A stretch of DNA of 64,000 nt from an uncultured Erythrobacter sp. (GTDB lineage: Bacteria > Pseudomonadota > Alphaproteobacteria > Sphingomonadales > Sphingomonadaceae), in contig CANLVN010000002.1 in NCBI GenBank assembly GCA_947494705.1, forward strand, positions 62,001 through 126,000, read 5' to 3'. The position numbers and the translations under genes were made by a program. Positions 26,550 to 35,116 of this stretch are shown here, piece after piece (the first letter of the stretch is position 1; each line of letters opens with the position of its first letter). Under the pieces are notes generated by a model. The model saw only the letters and a program-made list of their open reading frames with translations, did no database searches and was not told the origin of the DNA.

Positions 26550-27218
26550 TTACTCCTCCCGAACCAACCTCTCATCGCTAACCCCGCGCGCTGCCAGCAG
26601 CTTCGCAAGGTCTTCCTCCATCGGCGGCGGGCCGCACAAGTAGACGATGCCGTTATAGTCCACCCCCGCGCTGTCGAGGTAATCCGCGTCGACCTGTCCG
26701 TGGTGGATGCCGTCCACGTCCTCGTCGCTCAGCAGCAGGTCTAGCTTCAGGCCCGGCATCCGCTCCAGTTCCTCGCGCAGGATGATGTCCTTCTCGCATG
26801 AGTTGGAGAAGATCAGGCGGTAGCCGTCGAGGTCGCCCTGTTCGGCCTGACGTGCGCGCAGGATCGAGAGCATCGGCGTCAGCCCCGCCCCGCCTGCGAT
26901 GAACGTGCCCGGCCCCTTGTCCTCAATCGCGCCCCACGGGTCTTCGATGATGACGCCGTCGCCAGCCTGCATCATCCCGATCTGTTCGGTCACGCCGTTA
27001 TGCGAGGGGTAGGACTTGATCGTGAATTGCAGGTGGTCGGCATCGGGCAAGGACGTGAAGGTGAAGGGCCGCTTTTCATCGCGCCAGCCATCGCGGTCGA
27101 GCGCGAAGTCGGTCGCCTGTCCGGGCGTGAAGTCGAACCCGTCGGGCCGCTCGAAGGTCAGCTCATTGACGTTATGGGTGATCGGGCGGGTGGATTGCAG
27201 GGTCAGGTTGTAGGGCAT
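26550..27218 (-). CDS. FAD-binding oxidoreductase (ferredoxin-NADP reductase fold)
   Basis: A 222-residue flavoprotein with the two-domain FNR layout. The N-terminal barrel has the FAD motif KRPFTFTSLP (RxYS/T-like) and a phosphate loop, YPSHNGVTEQI. The nucleotide domain has AGGAGLTPMLSILRA, IFSNSCEKDIILREEL and the final CGPPPMEEDLAKLL. It lacks a 2Fe-2S domain, so it probably passes electrons from NAD(P)H to an unknown partner. It is a single gene, divergent from the glutathione-transferase-like gene across about 210 bases. Confidence 0.88.
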   Translation of the reverse strand: MPYNLTLQSTRPITHNVNELTFERPDGFDFTPGQATDFALDRDGWRDEKRPFTFTSLPDADHLQFTIKSYPSHNGVTEQIGMMQAGDGVIIEDPWGAIEDKGPGTFIAGGAGLTPMLSILRARQAEQGDLDGYRLIFSNSCEKDIILREELERMPGLKLDLLLSDEDVDGIHHGQVDADYLDSAGVDYNGIVYLCGPPPMEEDLAKLLAARGVSDERLVREE

Positions 27219-27311
27219 TGTTCAGGGGGCCTCGAATGGGAGTGGCGGGTTTGCTTCGCGCACGTTGAGGCGCGCAGCCTTTGCTTTTCCAATCCGCGCG
27301 GACGTGGCGCG

Positions 27312-27360
27312 GTTCCCGGCCCGACCGTCTCATGGTCTCCCTCGACCCACTGCCGGGAAC
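27312..27360 (+). promoter_or_regulatory. Long inverted repeat upstream of the hydroquinone reductase gene
   Basis: Perfect 9-bp arms GTTCCCGGC (27312-27320) and GCCGGGAAC (27352-27360) enclose 31 bases that hold a smaller GACC...GGTC pair. It lies 70 bases before the ATG at 27431, in the divergent intergenic region. It could be a leader RNA structure or a protein-binding site. Confidence 0.35.
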
Positions 27361-27430
27361 AATAGCGCCCCTTCGCGCACTCCTTTCATGCAAGCAGAAA
27401 TAACACCGACGATACGAAGGACCAGTCACG

Positions 27431-28387
27431 ATGAGCGGATATCTCGAAAACGGCGAATGGAAGACCGGCACCGATGGCTATGCCGACGAGGATGGCGAGT
27501 TCAAGCGCTGGGACACCGACTATCGCGACTGGATCACCCCCGATGGCTCGCCCGGCCCCGATGGCCAGAACGCGGTGAAAGCAGAGCCCGATCGCTTCCA
27601 CCTCTACGTTTCCTATGCCTGCCCATGGGCGCATCGCACGCTCATCACGCGGCGGCTGAAAGGAATCGAGGAGCATATCCCGGTGTCGGTCACGCACTGG
27701 CTGATGCGCGAGCAGGGATGGACGTTCAACGACGGTCCCGGCGTCGTGCCCGATCCCAACGAGAATGCGGGCACGATCCACGAGCTTTACCAGATCGGCG
27801 ACAGCAACGTGTCGGGCAAGGCGACCGTCCCCGTCCTGTGGGACAAGAAAGAGCGGCGCATCGTCAACAATGAAAGCGCCGACATCATCCGCATCTTCAA
27901 CACCGGCTTTGCCGATCTGGGCGCAACCGACATCGACCTGTATCCGCAGGCGCATCGCGAGGAGATCGACGAGGTCAATGCTCGCGTCTATGAGGACGTG
28001 AACAACGGCGTCTACAAGGCAGGCTTCGCGACCACTCAGGACGCCTACGAGGAAGCGGTCGAGCCCTTGTTCGAAACGCTGCACTGGCTCGAAGCGCGAC
28101 TTGAGGGTGAGGATTACCTTGTCGGCGGACAATTGACCGAAGCCGATATCCGCCTGCTCACCACGCTGATCCGGTTCGACGCGGTCTATTACAGCCACTT
28201 CAAGTGCAACCGCAAACGCATCGCCGACCTACCCAACCTGCACGGCTACTTGCTGGCGCTGGCTGGCCGCAAGGCAATCGCCGAGACGATCCACATGGAC
28301 CACGCCAAGCGGCATTATTATGAAAGCCATGTGAGCATCAATCCGACACAGATCGTACCGGTGGGGCCGGAGCTGCAATTCGGGTAA
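27431..28387 (+). CDS. Glutathionyl-hydroquinone reductase (omega-class GST-like)
   Basis: A 318-residue member of the YqjG/ECM4/PcpF group, which reduces glutathionyl-hydroquinones with glutathione. The thioredoxin-fold domain carries the catalytic Cys64 in LYVSYACPWAHR, and the conserved SVTHWLMREQGWTF and KATVPVLWDKK follow. The all-helical domain has YEDVNNGVYKAGFATTQDAY and LTEADIRLLTTLIRFD, typical of this group rather than classical GSTs. The ribosome binding site GAAGGA precedes the ATG. It is probably a detoxification or quinone-maintenance enzyme; the physiological substrate is unknown. Confidence 0.92.
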   Translation: MSGYLENGEWKTGTDGYADEDGEFKRWDTDYRDWITPDGSPGPDGQNAVKAEPDRFHLYVSYACPWAHRTLITRRLKGIEEHIPVSVTHWLMREQGWTFNDGPGVVPDPNENAGTIHELYQIGDSNVSGKATVPVLWDKKERRIVNNESADIIRIFNTGFADLGATDIDLYPQAHREEIDEVNARVYEDVNNGVYKAGFATTQDAYEEAVEPLFETLHWLEARLEGEDYLVGGQLTEADIRLLTTLIRFDAVYYSHFKCNRKRIADLPNLHGYLLALAGRKAIAETIHMDHAKRHYYESHVSINPTQIVPVGPELQFG

Positions 28388-28491
28388 CGGCCTCAATGGT
28401 CGCCGGTTTTCCTACTCGGCCCCGATCTGGTTGAAGCGGGGTGATGGAACGCCTGCAAACCTCCCCGCGCCCCGGCGACGCAGTTTCGAGC

Positions 28492-28660
28492 AAAGTCACA
28501 CTTTGCGCCGCAGAAGGTTACACCGGTCCGGGCCTAAAGTTACACTTCGGGGCGCCCTACAGTCACACTCACGTCCGAAAGGGTCACACTTTGGGCGCGC
28601 AAGGTTACACTTTGCGCCGCAAGGTCACGCTTTTGCAGCGCAAGGTTACACAATGGGCAC
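28492..28660 (+). repeat. Array of eight degenerate direct repeats with 20-23 bp period
   Basis: Eight units resembling AAGGTTACACTTTGCGCCGC begin near 28492, 28514, 28536, 28559, 28579, 28601, 28621 and 28642. The core GTYACAC is kept in nearly all units, while the second half drifts. Spacing of about 21 bp equals two helical turns. The array lies in the 387-base gap between the hydroquinone reductase gene and the saccharopine-dehydrogenase-like gene, ending about 115 bases before the latter. Spacers are too short and irregular for CRISPR. The rest of this gap shows no gene. Confidence 0.75.
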
Positions 28661-28774
28661 TTTTTGGCCTGGAGGGTGTTCCAAGTGTTCCAACCTGTAG
28701 GAACCAGCGCGGCGATCGGGCTTTGACTCCAGTAACGCTACAGCGCATCCCGCCACGCAAAGGAGAGAGACCCC

Positions 28775-29971
28775 ATGGCTGAGGCATCCAAGGACAACCG
28801 CGAATTCGACATCATCGTCTATGGGGCAACCGGCTACACCGGACGCCTCGTGGCCGAGTACCTCAACGCGCACTACGCAGGCCGCGACGACGCGCCCAAA
28901 TGGGCGATGGCCGGACGCAACAAGGCCAAGCTTGAAGACGTGCGCACCCTGATCGGCGCGCCCGACGATACGCCGCTGGTGCTTGCCGATGCCGATAGCC
29001 GCGAAGCGCTCGAGGCGATGTGCAAGCGCACCCGCGTGGTGCTGACCACGGTCGGCCCCTATCAGCTCTATGGCGACGACCTGCTCGCCGCCTGCGTCGC
29101 GACCGGCACCGACTATGCCGACCTGTGCGGCGAACCGGCATGGATGGCCGACAAGATCGCCGAACATCACAAGGCTGCCAAGGCAAGCGGCGCGCGCATC
29201 TGCTTCTCGAGCGGGTTCGACTCGATCCCCTTCGACCTGGGCGTGATGATGACGCAGAAGGCGGCTCGGGAGCGCTGGATGGGCAAGCCCAGTTCCCGCA
29301 TCAAGGGCCGCGTGCGCGCCATGCAGGGCACCTTCTCTGGAGGAACCGCGGCAAGCCTGAGCGCGACGATGAAGGCCGCGGCCAAGAACCCTCGCATCTT
29401 CAAGGTGCTGGGCAACCCCTTCGCCCTTACCGGCGACTTCAGCGGGCCAAGCCAGCCAAGCGGCATGGTGCCGGTCTACGAGAAGGACCTTGGCAAGTGG
29501 GCCGCTCCCTTCGTCATGGCCCCGATCAACACCAAGAACGTGCATCGCACCAACTACCTGCTTGGCCACCCCTATGGCGAGGACTTCCGCTATGACGAGA
29601 TGGTGCTGACCAGCCCCGGCGATGCCGGCAAGATGGCCGCCAACGCGATGGCGGAGATGATGAAGAACCCGTTCGGTGCCAAGCCTCCCAAGCCGGGCGA
29701 AGGCCCGACCGCGGAAGAGCGCGAGAACGGCCATTACGACCTGCTGTTCGTGGCAGAAGGACCGGAGGGCGAAGACGAACTGCACTTCGGGGTGAAGGGC
29801 AAGTACGATCCGGGCTACGGCTCGACCAGCCGGATGCTGGCCGAAACCGGGATGGCACTGCTGTCATGCGACGCCGATGGCGGCATCGGCACACCAGGCT
29901 CGTTCCTAGGCGAAGCGCTGGTCGAGCGGCTGGAGGAACACGCCGAGATCAGCTTCGCAGTGGAGAACTGA
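28775..29971 (+). CDS. Saccharopine dehydrogenase-like NAD(P)-binding reductase
   Basis: A 398-residue protein with an N-terminal Rossmann fold (DIIVYGATGYTGRLVAEYL) and conserved VVLTTVGPYQLYGDDLLAAC, DYADLCGEPAWM and ICFSSGFDSIPFDLGV. These match the saccharopine-dehydrogenase-like group that includes mycobacterial trans-acting enoyl reductase, not lysine-pathway enzymes. A lipid or membrane-associated substrate is likely but inferred. A strong AAGGAGAGAG ribosome binding site precedes the ATG. It is preceded by the repeat array at 28492 and followed by a hairpin shared with the convergent receptor gene. Confidence 0.9.
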   Translation: MAEASKDNREFDIIVYGATGYTGRLVAEYLNAHYAGRDDAPKWAMAGRNKAKLEDVRTLIGAPDDTPLVLADADSREALEAMCKRTRVVLTTVGPYQLYGDDLLAACVATGTDYADLCGEPAWMADKIAEHHKAAKASGARICFSSGFDSIPFDLGVMMTQKAARERWMGKPSSRIKGRVRAMQGTFSGGTAASLSATMKAAAKNPRIFKVLGNPFALTGDFSGPSQPSGMVPVYEKDLGKWAAPFVMAPINTKNVHRTNYLLGHPYGEDFRYDEMVLTSPGDAGKMAANAMAEMMKNPFGAKPPKPGEGPTAEERENGHYDLLFVAEGPEGEDELHFGVKGKYDPGYGSTSRMLAETGMALLSCDADGGIGTPGSFLGEALVERLEEHAEISFAVEN

Positions 29972-29988
29972 CCGACGCCAAACGCGAA

Positions 29989-30019
29989 AGCGGGCCAACC
30001 GGATGACCGGCGGCCCGCT
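29989..30019. terminator. Bidirectional terminator-like hairpin
   Basis: Perfect 8-bp arms AGCGGGCC (29989-29996) and GGCCCGCT (30012-30019) lie between two convergent genes (stops at 29971 and 30047). The loop itself contains CCGG...CCGG. Stability and position fit a terminator for both genes, though no T-run follows on either strand. Confidence 0.6.
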
Positions 30020-30046
30020 CGCAAACTCGCTTTCCTGCATCTGTTC

Positions 30047-32257
30047 CTAGAAGCTAAGCCGCACGCTCGCACGGATGTTGCGTCCCGCAAGCGGCACGAA
30101 ATCCTTGGTGAAGCTTGCATGGCGGCGGCCGCTGACATCGAAGATGTTGTCGGCTGACAGCTGCAGGAACACGTTCTCGTTGCCGGGCAGCGGTCGCCAC
30201 GCCACGAGCGCGTTGACGAAGGTGAAACTGTCGGTCGTGGTTTCGAATGGAGCCAGGTCGTCCTGTCCGCCAAAGTGCTGGACTTCCCCGCGAATATCGA
30301 AGGCGTTGGACTGGAACTCGAGACCGCCAATCAGCGAAAGCGGCGGGATGCGCGGAACGTTGGTGCCATCGTCGAGCTCGGCTTCGATGTAGGAGCCGCC
30401 GAGATCGGTGACGATGCCGAAGTCGCCATTGTCGAACAACGGGAAAGACACCTCGCCCTCGACACCGAAATAATTGGCGTCTTGCTGGAGATAGGCGAAG
30501 ACCGGAAGGTCCTCCAATTCGGTGCCGGTGTCCTGCAGATAGATGAAGTTATCGAACCACTGGTTATAGACCGTAAGTGAGAATTGCGCTGCTCCGAAAC
30601 GTCCGCGAACGAAGGCTTCGGCACCCCAGGCTTTCTCGACTTCGAGGTCGGGGTCACCGACCTCTACCTGTTGTGTCGCGATGTGCGGCACATCGTCCAG
30701 CGAGAACAACTCTTCGGCACTCGGCGCGCGCTCGACCCGGCTCACGTTGATGCCAGCGCGCAACGCATCGTCGCTTTCGTAAATGAAACCCAATGCGCCA
30801 GAAAACGTCTCGTAATCGCGCATGATGTCGTTCTGGGTGTCTTCGACATCGGTGAATTCGGCACGCGCGGCGAGTTCGAGTTGGAATGGGCCGGTCCCGA
30901 ATTCCTGTAGAGCGAATACCGCGAACTGATCGGTCAGGTTGGGCGGAACATAGGCTTCACCGCCTTCGGAGAAGAAGTCGCGGAAGCGATATTGAAGACC
31001 GATCGATCCGCGCGAAGGGCCGCTCTCATTCTGTTCGATTACGGCGCGCGCTTCGATGCTTTGGGTATCGAAGACAGTGCCGACTTCCTCACCTTCGAAT
31101 TCAGTGTGAGTGTAATCGGAATAGCCCGCACGAAACTTCAGCGCGGAGAAGAAACCATCGCCGAGCGCGATATCGCCGCGAAGGTCAGCGCGAAATTGCT
31201 GCAGATCGATGGAGACGAGTTCTTCGCCCTCCTCTTCACCCTCGTGATCCTCATCATGGTCTTCGTCGTGGTCACCTTCTTCTTCGCCATGGTGATGGTG
31301 GCCGGAGCCGGGCCGGCCGGGAACGCCGTAATTCGTGTCGTAGTAGCCCACCGAAGCGCCAAGTGAGGATTCGCCGATGATGAGACCGAACCCACCATTG
31401 AAGGTCCATGTTTCGGTTCCGGTGTTAGGCACGAAACCGGTCTGGTTCGCCGCTTCGGTCAGTTCTTCGGCTTCTTCGAATTCACCTTCCTCGGCCTCTT
31501 CCGCTGCGTCGGCAAGGAGGTCGGCGCGCAGTTCCGGGGCAACTTGAAAGCCGGCGATTTCCAGATCGTCGGATTCGCGCCAGGTCCCGTCGACGTGAAC
31601 CACCAAGTTCTGAGCAACTGGCACGTCAAGCGAGGCGCCTGCGGTGCGCAGGTCGGTCGCGGTGTCCACGGCGGCGATCGCGTCGAGGTGGAAGTCCTCC
31701 TCAGGAATGCGCCGCGGAATGCGCTTGTCGATGACGTTGACTGCGCCGCCGATGGCCTGGCTACCGAACAACAGCACGGCAGGGCCACGCAGTACCTCAA
31801 TGCGCTCGGCGGTCAGCGGGTCGATGGTTGTGGCGTGGTCGACCGACGTGTTGGAAACATCGGCCGTTCCGATCCCGTCGACCAGCACGCGCACGCGCTC
31901 ACCCTGAAAGCCGCGCAGGACCGGGCGGGAGGAGCCGGGCGCGAAACTGCTGGCGGAAACGCCGGGCAACTTGGCCAGCACTTCGCCGATCTGGCCGTTA
32001 AGGTTGCGCTGTATGTCTTCGGCCTCGAACACGCTCGTGCCGGCAAGGATATCAAGCTGCTCCAACCCCTCGGCGCTGACGATGATGTTGCCTTGGTAAT
32101 CGGTCTGGCGGTTGTGGAAGTCGTCTTCGGGCAGCTCACTGGATTCGGCTTCCTGACCGGTGGCATCGGTGTCTTCGGCCTGCGCGAATGCGGGCGCGGC
32201 ACAAGCTGCGAATGACAGAGCCGCGGCGAGCGCGAGGCGGGAGGGGGCGATTTGCAT
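30047..32257 (-). CDS. TonB-dependent receptor, ZnuD-like (zinc uptake)
   Basis: An outer-membrane, TonB-energised receptor of 736 residues. Starting at the ATG at 32257 gives a signal peptide (MQIAPSRLALAAALSFAACA). The plug domain has GQIGEVLAKLPGVSASSFAPG and VLRGFQGERVRVLVDGI with RIEVLRGPAVLLFGSQAIGG, and the C terminus ends in Phe (RASVRLSF). About residue 320-345 an extracellular loop is dominated by His, Asp and Glu, as in zinc receptors such as ZnuD. Two Glu-rich tracts also occur near residues 255-270. A Zur-like palindrome lies 25-53 bases upstream. It is the last chromosomal gene before the island. Confidence 0.9.
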   Translation of the reverse strand: MQIAPSRLALAAALSFAACAAPAFAQAEDTDATGQEAESSELPEDDFHNRQTDYQGNIIVSAEGLEQLDILAGTSVFEAEDIQRNLNGQIGEVLAKLPGVSASSFAPGSSRPVLRGFQGERVRVLVDGIGTADVSNTSVDHATTIDPLTAERIEVLRGPAVLLFGSQAIGGAVNVIDKRIPRRIPEEDFHLDAIAAVDTATDLRTAGASLDVPVAQNLVVHVDGTWRESDDLEIAGFQVAPELRADLLADAAEEAEEGEFEEAEELTEAANQTGFVPNTGTETWTFNGGFGLIIGESSLGASVGYYDTNYGVPGRPGSGHHHHGEEEGDHDEDHDEDHEGEEEGEELVSIDLQQFRADLRGDIALGDGFFSALKFRAGYSDYTHTEFEGEEVGTVFDTQSIEARAVIEQNESGPSRGSIGLQYRFRDFFSEGGEAYVPPNLTDQFAVFALQEFGTGPFQLELAARAEFTDVEDTQNDIMRDYETFSGALGFIYESDDALRAGINVSRVERAPSAEELFSLDDVPHIATQQVEVGDPDLEVEKAWGAEAFVRGRFGAAQFSLTVYNQWFDNFIYLQDTGTELEDLPVFAYLQQDANYFGVEGEVSFPLFDNGDFGIVTDLGGSYIEAELDDGTNVPRIPPLSLIGGLEFQSNAFDIRGEVQHFGGQDDLAPFETTTDSFTFVNALVAWRPLPGNENVFLQLSADNIFDVSGRRHASFTKDFVPLAGRNIRASVRLSF

Positions 32258-32281
32258 GCAGATCCTCGGAATTGGAATATG

Positions 32282-32310
32282 TGATATCGTTACAATGTAA
32301 CAACGTATCA
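32282..32310 (-). promoter_or_regulatory. Zur-box-like palindrome upstream of the zinc-type receptor
   Basis: A perfect core GTTACAATGTAAC (32289-32301) sits inside a wider imperfect palindrome, TGATA...TATCA (32282-32310). It lies about 32 bases upstream of the receptor ATG at 32257, a position suited to repression of its promoter. The form resembles the AT-rich palindromes bound by Zur/Fur-family regulators; the regulator itself is not in the window. Confidence 0.55.
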
Positions 32311-32447
32311 CGCACGTACAGGCTGCAATTCAAAGTGCAACCGTAAATCGGGTCATTTGGGCTAAGGAGCACCGGAAGCGGTCAATCGTGCACCAGTTGC
32401 TGTCGCGCGGACGAACGCAACAGTCGGATCGGCAACGATGCTGAAAA

Positions 32448-32492
32448 TGGAGCGGGCGAGGCGATTCGAACGCCCGACCCCAACCTTGGCAA
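32448..32492 (-). other. Attachment site: 3' part of tRNA-Gly(GCC), left end of island
   Basis: On the minus strand these 45 bases read as a tRNA 3' half. They comprise anticodon loop TTGCCAA, 3' anticodon strand, variable loop, T arm (GGGCG, TTCGAAT, CGCCT), acceptor strand CGCCCGC and TCCA. Upstream of the anticodon loop the sequence no longer pairs (CAAGA against GGTTG) and lacks a D arm or a 5' acceptor strand, so this is not a working tRNA. Together with the integrase 177 bases away it marks an att site. The rest of the 411-base gap shows only the Zur-like box. Confidence 0.85.
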
Positions 32493-32668
32493 TCTTGCTA
32501 ATGGCCTTTCGCCACCCTACTCTGCAACACGCCAGAATGCTCCATATTAGACTGAATAGATTATAGATTTTTGATCCTTTCTACGCTAGAGATATCCGAC
32601 AAGTGGCTCATGGTTTTCCGTCACGGTGTTGACCATGTGTTGACCAAGACCACCGGGATATCGTTCTC

Positions 32669-34102
32669 ATGCCTGCAAGCTCGAAAGTTCGCCTCACCAA
32701 AACTGTCGTCGATTCTGCGGAACCGACCGATAAGCGATATATGGTCTGGGATAGCGATCTGGCCGGATTTGCGGTTCGCATTGAGTCCAGTGGGACAAAA
32801 ACCTTTGTTATCCGCTACCGTGCCGACGGTGGTGGCCGCAGCGCACCACAGCGCTTCGTTTCGATTGGCCGGTTCGGCAATCTCACCGTTGAGGAAGCGC
32901 GCAAAGAAGCAAAGAAAGTACTCGGCCGGATTGCGGTCGGCGACGATCCTGCGGCCCATCGCAATGCCAAGCGGAAAGAGATGAAGATCGCCGCGCTGGT
33001 CGATCTCTATGAGGAGGAAGGCTGCTATATCCAGCGCGGCGTTCGGCAGGGTGAGCCGATGAAGCCTCTGACCAAGCAATACACGATCGGTCGCTTGCGT
33101 CATCACGTGGTCCGTCTGCTCGGCCATAAGCGGATTACGGAGCTGACCGCTGGGGATATCGAGCGCTTCGTCCGTGATGTCGAACAGGGCAAATCGCGCA
33201 AGGACGATAAAGTCGGCCATCGAAAGCGTATAATCGTGCGGGGTGGGCCTGGCGCTGCGCGGAAGGCCTTTCGCGACCTGTCAGCCATGTACAGCTTCGC
33301 GGTCCGGCGCGAGCTGGTCGATATAAACCCCTGTGAAAAAGCCGTCGTTCGCAAAACCGACGGTCGCCGCACACGCTTCCTGTCGCTGGCCGAAGTCCGG
33401 AAACTTGGTGAAGCATGCGATGCGTTGGAAGAGGAAGGCCTCAACCCGAAGGCGCTCAACATTACCCGGCTATGGATCCTGACCGGCTGCCGCCGACAGG
33501 AGATTGTCGAACTGAGATGGAGTGAGGTGGATTTCGAACGCGGCCTCCTCACTCTTGCCGACAGCAAGACCGGTAAATCCATACGTCCGCTAGCGGGCTT
33601 CGCAATCGGCTTGCTCAAACTGATACCTCGACACAGCGGCAGCGATTATGTTTTCCCCGCCGATTGCGGCGAAGGGTATTTTCAGGGCACAAAAAAACTC
33701 TGGCCAAAAATAGTTTCCAAGGCCGGTCTCGAAGGAGTGACCCCGCACACGTTGCGGCATACGATGGGTGCTGTCGCCACGTCAGGCGGCGAAGCACTAG
33801 CCATGACGGGTGCAATTCTGGGTCATGCAAACTTGCGGTCGACATTGATCTATGCACACATTGATCACGATCCAGCCAAAGAGGCAGCAGACCGGGTGGG
33901 AACAAAGATCGCGGAAGCTCTCAACCTGAATTTGCCAAGTGCCATTTCCCGATCAAAAAGTGAGCGCGATACAAGTCAGGAACATAAGGTTTTAGATAAA
34001 GAGACGAAATTGCGGAGTCGCGCGACACACGATGAATCCGCCGCGAATACTCCACCCATTCCAAGAAATCTTACACCTAGCAGATGTGCGTCATCAACTT
34101 GA
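32669..34102 (+). CDS. int: Tyrosine recombinase / P4-type site-specific integrase
   Basis: A 477-residue integrase catalysing insertion and excision at the tRNA-Gly att site. The N-terminal arm-binding domain of the DUF4102 type (RLTKTVVDSAEPTDKRYMVW) is followed by a core-binding domain. The catalytic domain has Arg275 in LTGCRRQEI, His360 and Arg363 in TPHTLRHT, His386 in LGHANLRST and the nucleophile Tyr395 in LIYAH. All expected catalytic residues are present. About 60 extra residues follow the usual end and are polar and probably disordered. It points into the island. Confidence 0.95.
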   Translation: MPASSKVRLTKTVVDSAEPTDKRYMVWDSDLAGFAVRIESSGTKTFVIRYRADGGGRSAPQRFVSIGRFGNLTVEEARKEAKKVLGRIAVGDDPAAHRNAKRKEMKIAALVDLYEEEGCYIQRGVRQGEPMKPLTKQYTIGRLRHHVVRLLGHKRITELTAGDIERFVRDVEQGKSRKDDKVGHRKRIIVRGGPGAARKAFRDLSAMYSFAVRRELVDINPCEKAVVRKTDGRRTRFLSLAEVRKLGEACDALEEEGLNPKALNITRLWILTGCRRQEIVELRWSEVDFERGLLTLADSKTGKSIRPLAGFAIGLLKLIPRHSGSDYVFPADCGEGYFQGTKKLWPKIVSKAGLEGVTPHTLRHTMGAVATSGGEALAMTGAILGHANLRSTLIYAHIDHDPAKEAADRVGTKIAEALNLNLPSAISRSKSERDTSQEHKVLDKETKLRSRATHDESAANTPPIPRNLTPSRCASST

Positions 34103-34139
34103 CCGAAGACCAGCTTCTTTTCCGATTTACGCTATCAAT

Positions 34140-35051
34140 CTAGCGGTCAGCGATAGCCTGAAGTGCAAGCAGTCTGGCACCTTGCAGCCCTGCATGATTG
34201 CCGAGTTGTGTTCCCACTATGTAGTTACGAAGGTCGCCATTGAGATGGTTGGCTTGCAGATAATCGCCTAGCAAATCCCGCAGCCGGGGTCGGATTGCGG
34301 AAATGAGGCCTGCCGCTTTTGCCACGCCTCCGCCAAACACAATTTGACGTGGCATATGCGTGAGAGTGATAGTGTAGGCGAGATGGGCTAAGTAACCAGC
34401 GACAATTTCAGTGGCGCCGCAGTCTGCAGGCAACTGATCGAGCCTTCCACCCCATCGATCTTGGATCGCTGGGCCACAAACTAGCCCTTCGAGGCAATCG
34501 TGATGAAAGGGGCAGCGCCCGCGAAATTGGGCATCTGCACCATCCCTCGGAACTCTAATGTGGCCGATTTCATAATGTGACGTACCGCAAATAGGTCCGC
34601 TGCCATTCGCCAAACCCACTCCGACACCCGTTCCCACAGTCACATAAGCCAAAGGGGCAAGGCCCTGGTTCTGCTGAGCCGCAAACTCTCCTACTGCCGC
34701 CGCGTCAACGTCTGTTTTTATTGCCAAAGGACAATCATATCGAGCAAGAAGGTCGGGATAACTAAAATTCGACCAGCCAGGCTTTGGTGTTTTCTGAATC
34801 ACGCCGTAGCTGAGATCTTCGGGATCGATACCCACCGGACCAAACGTTCCGATACCCATCGCATCATATGGACCGAACTCAGCCGCATACATGTCGAAAA
34901 AGTCTTGGATCTTTGCGCCTGTGCCTGCCGGATCCGAGGTCGGGATTGTTTGGTGTGCAAGGAACTCGTCAGCGTCGAGTCCAACTGCACACACAAATTT
35001 CGTTCCGCCGCCCTCGATAGCCCCAACAAACGATTTTCTACTCACTGTCAT
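34140..35051 (-). CDS. ROK-family sugar kinase (fructokinase/mannokinase-like)
   Basis: Phosphorylates a hexose, probably fructose, with ATP in the cytoplasm. About 303 residues from the ATG at 35051 (an upstream TTG would add 7). It shows the ATP-binding GAIEGGGTKFVCAVG, the catalytic Asp region AIKTDVDAAAVGEF, VTVGTGVGVGL, and the ROK zinc site His in HYEIGHIRV with CPFHHDC and further Cys. Most similar in layout to bacterial fructokinases of the ROK type. It is downstream of the lacI-type gene (65-base gap) on the same strand. Fructose could be released by the glycosidase at 39137. Confidence 0.9.
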   Translation of the reverse strand: MTVSRKSFVGAIEGGGTKFVCAVGLDADEFLAHQTIPTSDPAGTGAKIQDFFDMYAAEFGPYDAMGIGTFGPVGIDPEDLSYGVIQKTPKPGWSNFSYPDLLARYDCPLAIKTDVDAAAVGEFAAQQNQGLAPLAYVTVGTGVGVGLANGSGPICGTSHYEIGHIRVPRDGADAQFRGRCPFHHDCLEGLVCGPAIQDRWGGRLDQLPADCGATEIVAGYLAHLAYTITLTHMPRQIVFGGGVAKAAGLISAIRPRLRDLLGDYLQANHLNGDLRNYIVGTQLGNHAGLQGARLLALQAIADR

Positions 35052-35116
35052 ATTTCCGGATTTGGCTTTCAAAAGAAAAGTATTTTGCGACGCCTGCCAA
35101 CCAAAATGCGGGGTCT

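Noticed and set aside
28492-28660. Repeat array considered as a CRISPR
   Set aside because: There are no separate repeat and spacer parts: the whole 20-23 bp unit repeats with drift, no unit is exact over a typical repeat length, and no cas genes are near.
32420-32530. Possible complete tRNA-Gly gene on the minus strand
   Set aside because: The 3' half is convincing, but the upstream bases do not form the D arm, the anticodon stem or the acceptor 5' strand; it is an attachment-site remnant.
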